A stretch of 64,000 nucleotides of DNA, from positions 29,792,811 through 29,856,810 of the forward strand of contig NC_045128.1 of NCBI RefSeq assembly GCF_007655135.1, in the 5' to 3' direction. Shown here in pieces: positions 21,701-36,000 of this stretch. This DNA is from Punica granatum (lineage: Eukaryota > Streptophyta > Magnoliopsida > Myrtales > Lythraceae). The notes beneath the pieces are model-generated. The model searched no databases. It was given only the letters and a program-made list of their open reading frames with translations, and was not told the origin of the DNA. Both the position numbers and the translations under genes were made by a program. Each line of letters starts with the position of its first letter. Positions within the stretch are counted from its first letter, which is position 1.

Positions 21701-22307
21701 CTGCCCTAATATTGTGTACCATAATTGCATGAAAAATGTGTTTTATGTGTTTGGTTCTCTTTCTTTTCCTTTTGGGCGGTGGGTGTTTCGGATGAGTGCT
21801 TTCTTCTTGATAATGTGTGAAATTGTCTCGGAAACAGGTTAATCAACCAAGGAAAGCTCCACTCATCCCAAAGCCCACTCTCCGCAAGAAGAGATCTTTC
21901 AAGAGGCAGGTAAGCCACCATGGACGTGGCAAACAACCGGGTCTACTTCAAGGTAAGCTCACAGAGCATACCTTTTTCACATTCATCACTCGATTTTGGT
22001 CTCTGTATTACTCTTCCTTCACCATATCTGAATATGCTGAGGTATATGTTTTTTTTTTTCCGTCTTCGCAGCATTAGCAGCTGAAAGAGAGGCTCTCGAA
22101 GAGCAGAGGTCCCTGAAGAAGCTTGAGGAAGCTAAGGTCTCAGCAAGCCGGTCACTGGAGCTGGCAGTCTCAAAGCGGCAGAGGGCCCAGTTCCTCATGG
22201 GGAATGCCGATCTGGCAGCATACAGGGCTACAATGGCCCTCAGGATCGCCGAGGCAGCTGAAGTTGCGGAATCGCTCAACGAAGTCGCCAACCACTTTCT
22301 TGACTGA
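18724..22307 (+). CDS. EPCR-like enhancer-of-polycomb-related chromatin protein, 783 aa
   Basis: Spliced CDS: 18724-19371, 19807-21159, 21838-21952, 22072-22307; 784 codons including TGA, all junctions GT/AG. The start was chosen at MPSVGMRRTTRVFGVVK, the conserved N-terminus of plant enhancer-of-polycomb-like proteins; an in-frame ATG 12 nt upstream is possible. A basic nuclear-localisation-like patch (CRRRRKRK) lies near 114-121. The EPL core with an acidic DYEDANLS-type stretch and NYDMDCEDEGWLQ lies at ~535-590, followed by a basic RKKRSFKRQ segment and a C-terminal alanine- and glutamate-rich helix. The length matches the shorter Arabidopsis member (EPCR2-type, ~770 aa). EPCRs work with PWWP, ARID and TRB proteins in the PEAT complex, linked to silencing and histone acetylation; the role here is inferred from homology. 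Confidence 0.88.
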
Positions 22308-23489
22308 CTTGGAGGCAAAAATGATGAGAGACGGGATTGATGGATAGTTTGAAGGGGTCGTTTTGTAATTTTTGTATAGGCGTTTTTCTGAGAGTTTGAA
22401 AGCTGTGTACATTGTTCTGTATCATTATGACCTCACAACTGATCGATGTTTGTAAAAGCCAGAAGAGGATTTCTTTGAACTTCTTTTGGGAGAAGTGAGA
22501 GATGGAAAGCCCAAAAAAAGAAAAAAAGAAATTACAGGAATAGTATTTAACCCGGAAGTCTTCTGGGCTTGCTTCAATGGGCGATCACAGTTTGCATTTC
22601 GAGGGAACGCACAAATTTGTATCCCGGGCTTATGGTAACTGTCGATCGGGGTGGAAATGTGTCCGTTGGTGATAAATAATTACGGTAATATGATGGATTC
22701 GGCACGCAGGGAAGACTCCCATCCTATGTTGATCGAATCTGATACCTTTGGCTTGCCATAGATCCCTTCAGTTGTTATTTTACCCATTACCGTCAAATTG
22801 GCCGGCTCTGCTGGCATGACACTCGCTGACTTTATCCTCCGATATGTCTCATTTTGTCGTATGAAATGGCCTTTTTGGTCTGTTTCATTTCGTGCTAATG
22901 GAAGACTAAATGCGTGGCATATTCCATCGGCAAACTGAAACTGATGTCATTTCCTGAATCCGACTTAGCATGATATAGAGCGCGGTGGAAGGTTCTCTAA
23001 GCACTTTTGTACTGCCCTTATTTTGAGTATCAATCAATTATTTGCTATAATCTCAACAGTTTCAAATTGGTGTGTTTAAGAAGCTTCAATACTTACAGCA
23101 CCCCCACACTGAAGCCTTGCTATATCCATTCGCTTGTCTTTGACGAACCATCCGAATTTTCCCAGAATGCAACGCCCGAACCTGTTAAAGATCCCTCCTC
23201 AACTTGACAAAACTAGGAATACAGATGATTTATTCCCTTAAAACAGTTAATTCCCATCATCATCATCTTCCCTCTTCTTCCCTAAAATATCTCTTGCAAT
23301 TCCATTTTCTGTCAATACTATGAACCCCTCTTCCATAAAAACCACCTCCAGAAACAGTTGATGTCCATAACACAACACTAAGGTAGTCCCTTAGTACAAC
23401 AACAAACATTTGTTCATTCATTCGAGTTCATTACATCTTAGGGATCAAAGAAAGGGGAGGGCAGATACGAAAGGACCCACATCAGTTAA
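22308..23489. other. Spacer between EPCR-like and ABCG genes
   Basis: It holds the EPCR-like 3' UTR (to about 22.45 kb) and the ABCG promoter and leader. No repeats or additional genes stand out. Confidence 0.5.
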
Positions 23490-26400
23490 ATGGCCTCGGC
23501 TTTGGCAGGGGACGATCTGGCGCGGACGCTGAGCAGCCGGTCGATGAGCGGGCGCTCCTTGAGCCGTCGGGGCAGCATTGGTTCCGCCAGTGGGAGGAAC
23601 TGGGCCTCAACGAGCTTCCGAGAGGTGTGGAGCACCCAGGGCGATGTGTTCCAAAAGAATGGGAGGGAGGACGACGAGGAGGAGCTCAAGTGGGCTGCCA
23701 TCGAGCGCCTCCCGACGTACGACCGCCTCAAGAAGGGGATGCTAAGGCAGGTCCTGGACAACGGGAGGGTTGGGTATGAGGAGATTGACATTACAAACCT
23801 TGACGTGCAAGAGAAGCAACATCTTATGGAAAACATATTGAAGGCTGTGGAGGAGGACAACGAGCGCTTCCTTTACCGGCTTCGAGAAAGAACCGACAGG
23901 TGACTGATTCTTTGACAAGAAAAATCATTGTTGATTCCTAAGAAATTGGTCATTTGAACCAAGCTTTCTTGCAATAGACGGGTCCACGGTTAAAATCTTT
24001 TAAAATTTGATTTCTGTGTTGCTTTGATTTCATGCGTTGAGAATTGGTTGATTTGGTAAACCAGGGTAGGAATTGAAATCCCAAAAATTGAAGTTCGGTT
24101 CGAGCATTTATCAGTGGAAGGAGATGCTTATGTTGGGACAAGGGCACTACCGACTTTGATTAATTCTTCCTTGAATGCAATAGAAGTAAGTCCGTACTCC
24201 TTCAATAGAATGCCGCGTTTCCTGCACCAGGAGGACATCTAATTTATCTTAAATATGATGAACAGGGAGTCCTAGGGATGATTAAGCTCATCCCATCGAA
24301 GAAACGAGTCGTTAAGATACTTCAGGATGTGAGCGGCGTAGTGAAACCGTCAAGGTACGACATTTTACTCATGAATCTTCCAAAACTTCAATACTTTACA
24401 GGACATAAAACTTGCATCCGATGACAAGGCTGCCAAGCAGTTTTCCGATTACTGAATCGGATGGTTTTCTTTTTCAGAATGACACTTCTCTTGGGTCCTC
24501 CTGGGTCGGGGAAGACCACATTGCTCCAAAGCCTTTCGGGGAAGCCCGATAAGGGCCTTAGGGTATGTTCCCAAGCTCCAAGCTTAACATGTAAAACTTG
24601 TATCTGTACAAACGTTCTCTAAGGCTTTATTTCTTTTTCTTCTATGGACAGGTATCAGGAAAAATCTCATACTGCGGTCATGATCTCTCTGAGTTTTTTC
24701 CTCAGAGGACATGTGCTTACATTAGCCAGCACGACCTCCACCACGGGGAGATGACGGTCAGAGAGACTCTAGACTTCTCAGGTCGGTGCTTGGGGGTCGG
24801 GACAAGATACGAACTCTTAGCAGAGCTCTCAAGGCGAGAAAAGCAGGCGGGAATTAAACCTGACCCTGAGATTGATGCCTTCATGAAAGCCACCGCAATG
24901 GCGGGTCTGGAAACTAGTCTAGTGACTGATTATGTTATCAAGGTTCGATTGCTGAATCTTATGAAGTTCCTTTTTGTCCCCCCAGATTTTCCTTTATCTA
25001 GGAATGGTATAGAAAGACTAATAATCAACTTGAATATAATTTTCTTCTGGCAGATTCTCGGGTTAGATATCTGCGCGGATATTATGGTGGGTGATGAGAT
25101 GAGACGAGGCATTTCAGGTGGCCAAAAGAAGCGTGTAACCACCGGTAAGTAAACACTTGAAAAGAAAGAGAACGATTTCGTATACCATGAAAATCACAAT
25201 CATGTTTTCTTCCTGCGGAACGGTCCTGAAGTGTTTGGTTACTTTGCAGGGGAGATGCTGGTGGGGCCAGCAAAAGCTCTGTTCATGGACGAGATATCCA
25301 CAGGGCTTGACAGCTCGACAACCTTCCAGATTGTCCGATTCATGAGGCAGATGGTCCATATAATGGACGTGACCATGGTAATCTCCCTCCTGCAGCCTGC
25401 CCCAGAGACTTTTGATCTGTTTGACGACATCATCCTGCTCTCTGAAGGAAAAATCGTATACCATGGCCCCCGAGAGAATGTCCTTGAATTCTTCGAGAGT
25501 GTGGGCTTCAAGTGTCCTGAGAGGAAAGGAGTCGCTGATTTCTTGCAGGAAGTGACCTCTCAGAAGGACCAGGAGCAGTACTGGTGCCAAAAAGACATGC
25601 CTTACCAGTATGTCTCCGTGCCCCAGTTTACGGACCATTTCCGTAGGTTCCATGTGGGGATGAAAATGCATGAGGAGCTATCAGTTCCGTATGACCGGTC
25701 CAAGGCCCACCCGGCAGCACTGGTGAAGGAGAAGTACGGGATACCAAACTGGGAACTCTTTAAGGCGTGCTTCGCCCGGGAGTGGCTCTTGATGAAGAGG
25801 AACTCATTTGTGTACATATTCAAGACAGTGCAGATCACCATCATGTCAATCATTGCAATGACCGTTTTCCTGAGGACAGAGATGAAGTCCGGGACAGTCG
25901 ATGATGGGGGCAAATTCTACGGCGCTCTCTTCTTTAGCCTCATCAATGTGATGTTCAATGGGATGGCTGAGCTTGCGATGACCATATTCAGGCTCCCCGT
26001 CTTTTTCAAGCAGAGGGATTTCTTGTACTATCCTGCTTGGGCTTTTGGGTTACCAATCTGGCTCCTTAGGATTCCCGTCTCGCTGATGGAGTCGGCGATT
26101 TGGATCATTCTTACATATTACACAATTGGTTTTGCCCCATCAGCCAGCAGGTAAATTCTCATAGAGTTGCTTGCACAACAAGATAGTCTTATTATGCTGT
26201 TCCAGACTAAATCCCAACAAAATTGATTGCTCTCTTTCCGATAAATGAGGTCAAATTTCTACATATTTATGTCGGATGAAATCTAATGGTTTGCTCCCTG
26301 CTCATATTAAAATTCTTTTACAGATTTTTCAAGCAGCTTTTGGCATTCTTTGGGGTACACCAGATGGCTCTTTCACTCTTCCGTTTCATTGCTGCGCTAG

Positions 26401-29400
26401 GGAGAACACAAGTGGTGGCGAACACGCTTGGAACCTTCACGTTGCTAGTGGTTTTTGTCCTTGGTGGATTTATTGTCGCCAAGGGTAATGTTTTATCCCA
26501 ATACAAATTCTTCTGCTTCATTTTTTTCAGCTTCTGGTTTGATTTATTATGCTCTCCAATCGCTCCAAATAAATTGACTTTTAAAGGAATATAACAGATG
26601 ATATTGAACCCTGGATGATATGGGGATACTACGTTTCTCCGATGATGTACGGACAGAACGCCATAGTCATCAATGAATTCCTTGACAAGAGATGGAGCAC
26701 AGTAAGACAGAACATCTTAGAAACTTGTCCAGAATATTGAACCGAACTAATTCACCTGCTACAAACTAATTTTGTTTCATAATAACCATTTTCAGCCCAA
26801 CAACGACCCGAGACTCTCTGAGCCCACAGTGGGAAAAGTGCTTCTCAAGTCTAGAGGCATGTTTGTGGAGGACTATTGGTACTGGATCTGTATTGGTGCA
26901 CTCTTCGGGTTCTCTCTGCTCTTCAACATTTGCTTTATCGCGGCCCTGACCTACTTAAATCGTAAGAGCAGAATCTCTTACTCCAATTTGCTCTAATCAA
27001 TCCAGTCACATGTTTTATGACTTTTCTAACCTGTGAATTAAAACTTAATTTCAGCTTTGGGGGATACTAAGTCCATTATCTTGGACGAGGACAATGCTGC
27101 TAAGGGCAAAAATAAATTTTCTCCGGGCAGTCAGAAGAAAATGGCAGACATGGAAGTTAGCACAGCATCTACTGCACCTTTTTTTGAAGGTAAGATAAAG
27201 AATTTAAAAAAAAAAAAAAAAAGAAATCTACTTCAGTTTGAGGAAGCTGAAACCCACATTGAAAGTAATTTTGGACCAATGCAACACGTCGATAAACCTG
27301 ATGCTGAAGCAACATATTGTTAAATGTATCATTTCCTTTTTGCAGGTATAGATATGGCAGTTATGAACACACCAGAGACCCAAAAACGGGGTGGGGCTGC
27401 CATGGTGCAAGCGAGCTCTACGAGGGGAATGGTGTTGCCATTCCAACCTTTATCTCTCGCATTTAGTCATGTGAATTACTATGTCGATATGCCTGCTGTA
27501 AGTAGTCCTCTTCAAATAATCTCGTCATCTCTTGAGCTGTAACACATTAGAAATTGGAGTGGTTCCTTTCTTTCCTGAACCAAACGGATGCCACTTCCAA
27601 AAATTTCAAATTCATAGAGGAATGCCAACACCTATGATAACTCCTCTGCAATGTAGTATTGCTTGATTATATACCTGAGTTTCTGATTTCAACTTACGCA
27701 TCATCAGGAAATGAAGAGCCAAGGAGTCGAAGAGACCCGCCTGCAACTGCTACGAGATGTCAGTGGAGCTTTTATGCCTGGAACACTGACGGCACTGGTC
27801 GGTGTTAGTGGGGCTGGAAAGACAACCTTGATGGATGTCTTGGCCGGACGAAAGACCGGTGGATACATTGAAGGAAGCATTAGTGTTTCAGGCTACCCGA
27901 AAAACCAGGCAACATTTGCTCGGGTCACAGGTTATTGTGAACAGAATGACATACATTCTCCCAATGTTACAGTCCACGAGTCACTCGTGTACTCTGCTTG
28001 GTTGCGTCTGCCAAGGGATGTCAACAAGGAGACTAGAAAGGTATACTAATTGATATACATTTTTCCTACGTATATAAATACACTTATTTCCTCAGAAAAC
28101 AGTTATTTCCGGGAGAACAAATATTCTCAGAATTTGTCCACTGGATAAACTCTTCCTTGTATATTTTGGTAGGAAACAATGCTTTATCAGTTTATACAAT
28201 CAAAATTATTTTTCTAACCCTTCTCTTGTGAATAGATGTTTGTGGAGGAAATCATGGACTTGGTCGAGTTACACCCATTGCGGAACTCTCTGGTGGGCTT
28301 ACCGGGTATCGACGGCCTCTCAACAGAACAAAGGAAGAGACTCACAATAGCAGTTGAGCTTGTAGCAAATCCCTCTATAATCTTCATGGATGAGCCAACC
28401 TCGGGCTTGGATGCCCGAGCTGCTGCAATTGTCATGCGGACGGTAAGGAACACTGTCGATACCGGAAGAACCGTTGTGTGCACAATTCACCAGCCGAGCA
28501 TAGACATCTTTGAAGCCTTCGACGAGGTACTTGTCTAATCTTATGTTTCTCGACTTCATGTTTAAATGAGGTCAATCGTGTTTTATTCTTGTTTGTGTTG
28601 CGTTACAGCTTCTGTTGATGAAGAGAGGAGGACAAGTCATTTATGCAGGGCAGTTGGGTCGGCATTCGTGCAAACTCGTTGAGTATTTCGAAGTAAGTAG
28701 TGCTATTGCTTCATTTGGTTCCTTTGTAAACTGTTTTCCTTAAAGCATTTTCAAGGAAACGAAGATGAAAACAAAAGGCCAGTCGTTTTCTCTGCGGAAA
28801 CAAATCAAAATCGAAGTTTATTAGGTTTCAAAGTGCCTCAACTAATCATTACACTGTCTCACAGGCTATTCCAGGAGTTCCCAGGATCAGAGAAGGCTAC
28901 AACCCAGCAACATGGATGCTCGAAATCTCTTCCACTGTCTCGGAGTCCCAGCTCGAAGTAGACTTTGCAGAAATATATGCCAACTCCGAACTGTACAAGT
29001 AAGCATGCAACTGTCATGGAAACTAACTAATTTTTCCACCTTGATTTGCGTACCAGACCCATTTAACTTCTGAGAATATACCATCCAGGAACAATCAGAA
29101 ACTCGTCGAAGAACTGAGCACACCGGTCCCAGGAAGCAGCGATCTTTACTTTCCGACGAAATATTCTCAGTCTTTTCTCACACAGTGCAAAGCTTGCTTT
29201 TGGAAACAGCACTGGTCCTACTGGAGGAACCCGCAGTACAATGCCATCCGATTCTTCATGACAATTGTGATCGGAGTTCTCTTCGGACTGATCTTCTGGA
29301 AAAAAGGGGATAAAACGTAAGCTCGGGATTTGATCAATTTGTTTGGCATCTTTTCCACATACCGAAGGATGTCTTAAAGATTGTTTCCTTTTCGACAGAG

Positions 29401-30585
29401 AAAAAGAGCAAGACTTGTTGAATCTCTTGGGAGCTATGTATTCTGCCGTGCTCTTCCTCGGAGCCACCAACACTGCGGGAGTTCAGCCCATTGTCGCAAT
29501 TGAGAGAACAGTGTTTTACCGGGAGAGAGCTGCAGGAATGTATTCTGCATTGCCCTATGCATTTGCTCAGGTACGGAAACTCAGAACCATTTTTTTCCTT
29601 TAAGGACCCGAAAGACTTGCCAAGCTTTCCATTTTCCTTTTCTCGGAAAACACAGAAAGATAAGGTCGTATCGCATTGCACTTATAAAATTTTTATTGGA
29701 CACCGAATGAAAACCCAAGTTTACTTTCAGACAGATTGAAGGAAATTTTATTCTAAACCAATATGGAAAACATTAAATCGAAAACTGAAACTATTTCGGA
29801 AAACCATACAGAAACCTAAGGCCATGTTCAGCATGGCAGGATGCAAAGGTAACAGAAATACCTCGTTTTATTCCCAAAAGTTTCCCTGCTTTCATACCAA
29901 AGACGACATCCGACCATTCCACCGGATCTGTGTTTAACTTAATAACCAGTGCTGAATTTATTACGCAACTGCAGGTGGCTATAGAAGTGGTATACAATGC
30001 GATCCAAACGCTGGTTTATTGTATCCTCCTCTACAACATGATGGGGTTTAATGGATCATTTGGCAAGTTCTTGTGGTTCTACTACTACATCTTCATGTGC
30101 TTCGTCTACTTCACGCTGTACGGGATGATGATTGTCGCTCTGACTCCGAGCCACCAGATTGCTGCTATAGTCATGTCCTTCTTCCTCAGCTTTTGGAACC
30201 TATTCTCAGGTTTCCTCATTCCGCGAACGGTACACAACTAAAACCGACATTATGAAGTATTCCATTTGATTTTAACCCCAAAAAAAGGCTCATGGATTTT
30301 CTTTCTATGCAGCAAATCCCGGTGTGGTGGAGGTGGTACTACTGGGCATCTCCAGTGGCATGGACGATATACGGGCTGGTGACATCTCAGGTAGGCGACA
30401 AGACCAACCCTGTGTTTGTCCCTGAGCACGTCGGCTCCATTTCCGTGAAGGACTACCTTAAGGAGACCAAAGGCTTCGAGTACGACTTCCTCGGGGTTGT
30501 AGCACTCGCCCACATCGGGTGGGTTGTCCTCTTCTGCTTCGTGTTTGCTTATGGCATCAAGTTCCTCAACTTCCAGAGAAGATGA
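23490..30585 (+). CDS. Full-size PDR-type ABCG transporter, 1491 aa
   Basis: Twenty exons: 23490-23899, 24065-24185, 24266-24354, 24478-24562, 24652-24942, 25054-25144, 25250-26150, 26324-26484, 26598-26701, 26796-26961, 27055-27189, 27346-27497, 27708-28040, 28236-28526, 28609-28692, 28865-28998, 29089-29316, 29399-29570, 29975-30229, 30313-30585. All phases agree and there are no internal stops. The order is NBD1-TMD1-NBD2-TMD2, the reverse arrangement of PDR pumps. NBD1 has Walker [10 protein letters not shown] (~212-220), signature SGGQKKR (~353-359) and Walker B LFMDE (~373-377), with Gln at the H-loop (LLQPAPE). NBD2 has GVSGAGKTT (~934-942), LSTEQRKR as signature, IFMDE (~1062-1066) and THQ-type H-loop IHQPS. 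A plasma-membrane exporter of secondary metabolites, hormones or toxicants is expected; sequence style suggests the ABCG29/35/36/39 group, but the substrate cannot be assigned. Confidence 0.93.
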
Positions 30586-31377
30586 AGCAACACGAATTCA
30601 TATCCCAAAGAAAACGTAGTTTTCTCGTCTCTTCTTCTCCTTTTGGCTGCGAAGAAGAAAATGTATTGGGTGCTATTCTTTTATGGAATAATCTATAGTT
30701 TCGAATGCCGAATTCTGTGATGAATCTTCCCATCTCGCAACTCTCATCCACTGTTTCAGTGATTATATCCCATCTGAAGGATGGGGCGGATCATTCTTTT
30801 CCATCGGATTTAATCATTAATTCGTTATTTGAGCAGATAATTACAGAACCTCAAAACAGAGATGCTCTTTAGACCAGCAATTGCACAGTTATGATATGGC
30901 AGATAGATGCAGATTGTACTATCAATGCACCATATATACACTCCAATTTATATAATCCATCCTTGATTTCATTTTTCTGCAAGTCCATATATAAGATGTC
31001 CTTCATAGCTAGGAATCAGGGTATTAGACATAGAGATCCATAACAATGATCCCTACGATCACATCCAATGGAAGAAGGGGAAATCAATTTCCCCTCTGAC
31101 ACTATATTTTCGTGTAACAAAGAGTCCTTCATCCTCGGATAAATGTAATAAATTTAGCTGCTGACATAAGTTTTTCAACAATGAGCGTACACAAATCCTT
31201 GTAAGTGAATCCATACATGTACAACATAGAAGTTTACAAACTGGGCCGCAGAAGACAGACACATTCTTGCGATAGTTTGCTTGGTCGAGGAATTTTAAGA
31301 AATAGATGGAAAATCTCTTCGGGCGTACCTCCATTACTTCTGAAAAGCGCAGCAAAATGTCGGAAACTACGTTTGGC
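30586..31377. other. Convergent 3' spacer between ABCG and kelch genes
   Basis: About 790 bp contain the 3' UTRs of the two convergent genes. No other feature was seen. Confidence 0.5.
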
Positions 31378-33049
31378 TCAATCGTCTGTAAGTTTCTTGT
31401 ACTCTTCCAGCAGCTTTGGAATATCATCCATGCGCAGCTGAGAGCAAAACACACCATTAAGATGGGGAAAATATTAAGATCTAATCAATTATCAAAAATT
31501 TTGCTGGCTCAAGACAGCTAATCTATAACTTTGAGACCCGTAAATTTATTAGGTTTTCTAATCATATTACTGTGAAGTGAAAAAACTAGCAGCTACCTGG
31601 GATGCACTTTTCAAATGATAGTATCGATGTGCTTCCATCCTTCGTAGTTCAGACTCAATTGTTTGTGGATCCGATTCTTTATTTGCTCTAACAGAAATAG
31701 AAATGGTAATAAGAACAAGCAGACAATGGATAGAGAGGAGGAAAGCAGGCAATATGCCAATATCTATTGACGCTAACAAAAACTACAGCAATCATGGTGG
31801 GTGAGTTACGGGCAGAGAGAATAATTATCCTTACACTTCATGGAAAATCATGCGTTGGTAATCACGAAGCAAGGGCCCGAGCTCCTTGAGATGTATAGCT
31901 TTAGGGTCCACTATCTTCCAGCGGTCACGAAGTGCCTTTTTGGAGTCCTGTTCAACAAGTGAATGTTGATCTTGAAAATTGCCAAGCGATGCGGAAAAAA
32001 GTCCAGAGTTGTCAATGGAACACGGGGAGAAGGAAAAAGAAAAAAAAAATGAACCTTTTCACCGCTTGATTTTCCATCCATCATTGTTGATGCCAATTCA
32101 CAAAACTCTCTGTCCTCCAACTCATCTATGATTTGAGGACCCAATCTAGAGAGAGAGGAGGATATTTCCAATCGCTTTCGCAATTCTGAGACTGCATTTT
32201 CTACCCCCTGCTTTTCCTGTTTTGCAATCAGAATCAAGCACAAGAATGTGTAAAGGATATAGCACACAAATTCCACCTGACATTTAGTATAATCATTGGA
32301 CTAGGACTACCCTAACCAAGCCTAAATTTATTATTTCGAGTTGAAATTCACTACTTGAGGATGGGGATTATTCTTCCATGTCACGTACTTTGTATGCTTC
32401 TGAGGTTTTATTTTTTTATGTATCACGTGATCCACAAGATGGGTATTATCTTCGGTTTACCAAGATAAGATTTGACCTGATACCTCTCGAGTCGATTCGT
32501 CATTATTGTTTGTCGATGCCAAATCCTTATCTTCACGGACAACGGGTGACGGATCTTCAGCAGGTCGTTTTGCAATTGGATCACCTAAAAGGAATAGTCT
32601 TGTTAAAGTACAAGTAAACTCCAGGTCTTGATAAGAAATCAACTGCGTAATGATCCCCTTGGACCAAAAAAGGCAGTTATGCTTTCATTTCTATTAACAA
32701 TACTTCCACATCTTTTACATTCCAATTGCTAGACAGCCAGTTCATTACCTTCTGGAACTAACCACCATATATCGCCAAATGTTGTTTTCCCGTCAAAACC
32801 ACCAAATAACAGATGCCGGGACCCAATAGATGTCATAGAATGATACGCACGAGCTGGAGGGGGCTCATTTTTTATGGGCAATTTCTTCCACTGCGCAGAC
32901 ACTTCAAGAACAGGGAAACACTCAGTACACAACCACTGCCACAGGGATGTAATCTTCAAAAGTACGCATTTCGTATGTATAGATCAACAGTTCTCTCAGA
33001 AGTGATAGAATCATCAACAGGAATAAAAATTTCATATAAAACCACTTCT

Positions 33050-33082
<33 letters not shown>

Positions 33083-36000
33083 TTAAGTTTTGATAAACCA
33101 CTGCCACAGGGATGTAATCTTCAAAAGTACGCATTTCGTATGTATAGATCAACAGTTCTCTTAGAAGTGATAGAATCATCAACAGGAATTAATATTATAT
33201 ACAAAACTACAACTTTTTTTTCCCCTTGGTGATTAAGTATTGTTAAACCACTTCATTAAGGATAATCATGTAAAATATGAGCAATAAAGTCGATGTTTTA
33301 GCTTAAGAATTCAAAACATAATGGAACTTCAATGTCGACATACTGGGAATCTAAAGTGAGTCCAACAAGAAATTGTGAGCAGCACTTACCTCTATCCAGA
33401 ATAATACAGTCGTCATAATAAATATCATAGCGGCTAAGCCAACCACCAGTTCCATGCCCTCCAAATAATAACAGCTGTAAAGAGAACAAGCACTTGTTAC
33501 AGTCATAGATCATCAACAGAAAAAGGTTTCAAATGAAAAGAACGGTGCATCATCAAAGTTTTAAAGAAAGCAAGCTAAAATACGAGTCTATGAAGGAAAA
33601 ATAAGAGTAAGATTTCCATCATCAAACATCACTAATAAATAGTTCACCCCCAGTCTCAACAGCAGGGATGAAATAAAAGCAGAAACTTGAAGCCCAAAAT
33701 GAATGATAATGTTTCCAAATGCAGAGATGTAATTACATAAAGCCCTCCAGATGTAATAGTGTGGCCACAGCGGGCTGAAGGAGCTTGCCCAGGAAGCTTT
33801 AGTTGTGTCCACCCAGGTGCTTCATTCTCTTCCTTCCACCAAAAAATTATAACAGAAACTCAACTCAGCTGTAGAATGAAGAATATCACAAGCTGAAAAT
33901 AGATGAACTCGTAAATTTGTATATAAGAAAAATATTAGCAAACCTCCATCAATCAGGCCTTTGAGAGCCCATAAGTCACCCATGATTGGCCCGCCACCTC
34001 CTGTTAAAGTGAAGAACTTATATTGCTAGAGCGAAAGATGTAAACTTTCTAGGATATGGCAACTGTTTTTACTGGAAATTACTTATTTAACCATTATGAC
34101 TCATTTGAACTCAATACATTTTTGAGAAGTTGAGCATCCCAGCTCTCACATCTCAGGTTTTCCAACTCTTTTTTTGCTTCACTTAAGAAGCCTCATGCAG
34201 ATTCAGGTGAGAATACAATAATATTTTAGACAATTGAACATAAAGGGACGCAGAAAAGAACTAGAAGGAGACGCAACGATGAAAAGCACTTCAAATGATC
34301 CAAACACCCATCTGCTTCAAAGAAGTTGGATTAATATCTTGCAGTGTTGCGGAGGGGCAGCTACACCAATTCACTTAGTAACCCAAAAAAAAAAAAGAGC
34401 AAACAATTTCATGTTACCTCTGCCCCCATAAACAAGTAGACGTTTCTCAACCATAGTAGCTGTATGGCCACATCTAGGAGGTGGCAGTGATCCTGTCACT
34501 GAAAGCTCCGTCCACTCCAGTGAGACTGTCAAAAACAACATGACCACACAACAGTTTAGCTGCATTTAAAGAATAAAAAGTTAAATTTACACACAGACAC
34601 ATATTTATATATATGTAACCGTATCTACATTTACAGACAAACATATATAACCACTTTAATAAATGCAAGGAAATTACTTGTATCCAAGACATATACATCC
34701 GATAACCATTTTTTACCATCCCATCCGCCATACCTGCAGAAGCATATAATATATCACATTAAGATAACAGAACCCTCTGCAACCAAACATATGAAAGACA
34801 CTTCAGTAACACTCACATAACAATTTTTTGGTTGCCAATTGCAGCAGCAGCAGCAAAATCCCTTGGTGAAGGCAAGTCACCAAAGCTTGTTAGTTCTGTC
34901 CATTGCCATATATCTGGAACAGGAAGAAACTCGCACAATATTCAACTTCATCATATCAGAAATTCTTTATCATAAAAGACTATCGAGCAATATGGTTATT
35001 TATTGAAAATCTTACCAGTATCAAGAACCCAGAAATCACCCAATCTGAAAGTTAATGACCGGCATGAGCATTAGATATATGATGCAGCAACATAAAGCAC
35101 ATAACAGAACAACTAGAGGATTAATGCATACCTTTGGCTACCACAGCGTCCCCCAAATATGAACATATGACAATCAATTGAAACAGCAACATGAAATGCT
35201 CGGGGGCTAGGACCAATTTGCCCATCAGCCCCACTTCCAGTACACTGAGGCTGAAACCACACTTTGTTCTCTGAGGCAGTCATCATGGAAAAGCATAAAT
35301 TATCGTTACCATTTACCATCAAATAATGCTCCACTGGAACAAGAAATAATGTTGGAGGACAAAGGCGAATGCGTATAATCATTGACTATCTTACTAATCA
35401 AATTATCACAGGGAAAGCATTTGATTCAATGTCCGAAAATAAGCTAAATTATATTTTGGTCTTCTCTGGAGGACCACTAAGCGCAATATAACCCCTCTCA
35501 GTAAGTGGAAACTGAACATAAATAAGCACCGGATTGGACAAATTTTGAGAAGATAAACGAAACGTTATTTCCTAGAACCGTGTGCAGATTAAATATGACA
35601 ATCAGCAAGCAGAGCAACAAGTGATAATTCAAAACTTCAACTTTTCCAACCGATTTGAAGACGTTCAAGAAATCGAAGGCAATTGTCACAACACACTGAA
35701 GTACATTCAAACACCTCAAGCAGATTGATAGATACATAAAAGCAAGCAATGGCATCAGGTAAGCAAATGATAGCAAACAAACTGTACAAAAAGCGATAGA
35801 TTGGGCATAAACTTGAGAAATTCGGAGCTGTCAGAATAACAAGAGCAATCATATCAACCGAGGAGGATCACGAGCCACCTAAAGAAGTTAACGAACTGTC
35901 CAGGACATAAAATTGATCGACGGAACAATAAGAAAGGCAAAGATATGGAAGCGTACCGACATCGTAGACGAAGATGTCGTTGAGGAATCGCTTGTCGATG

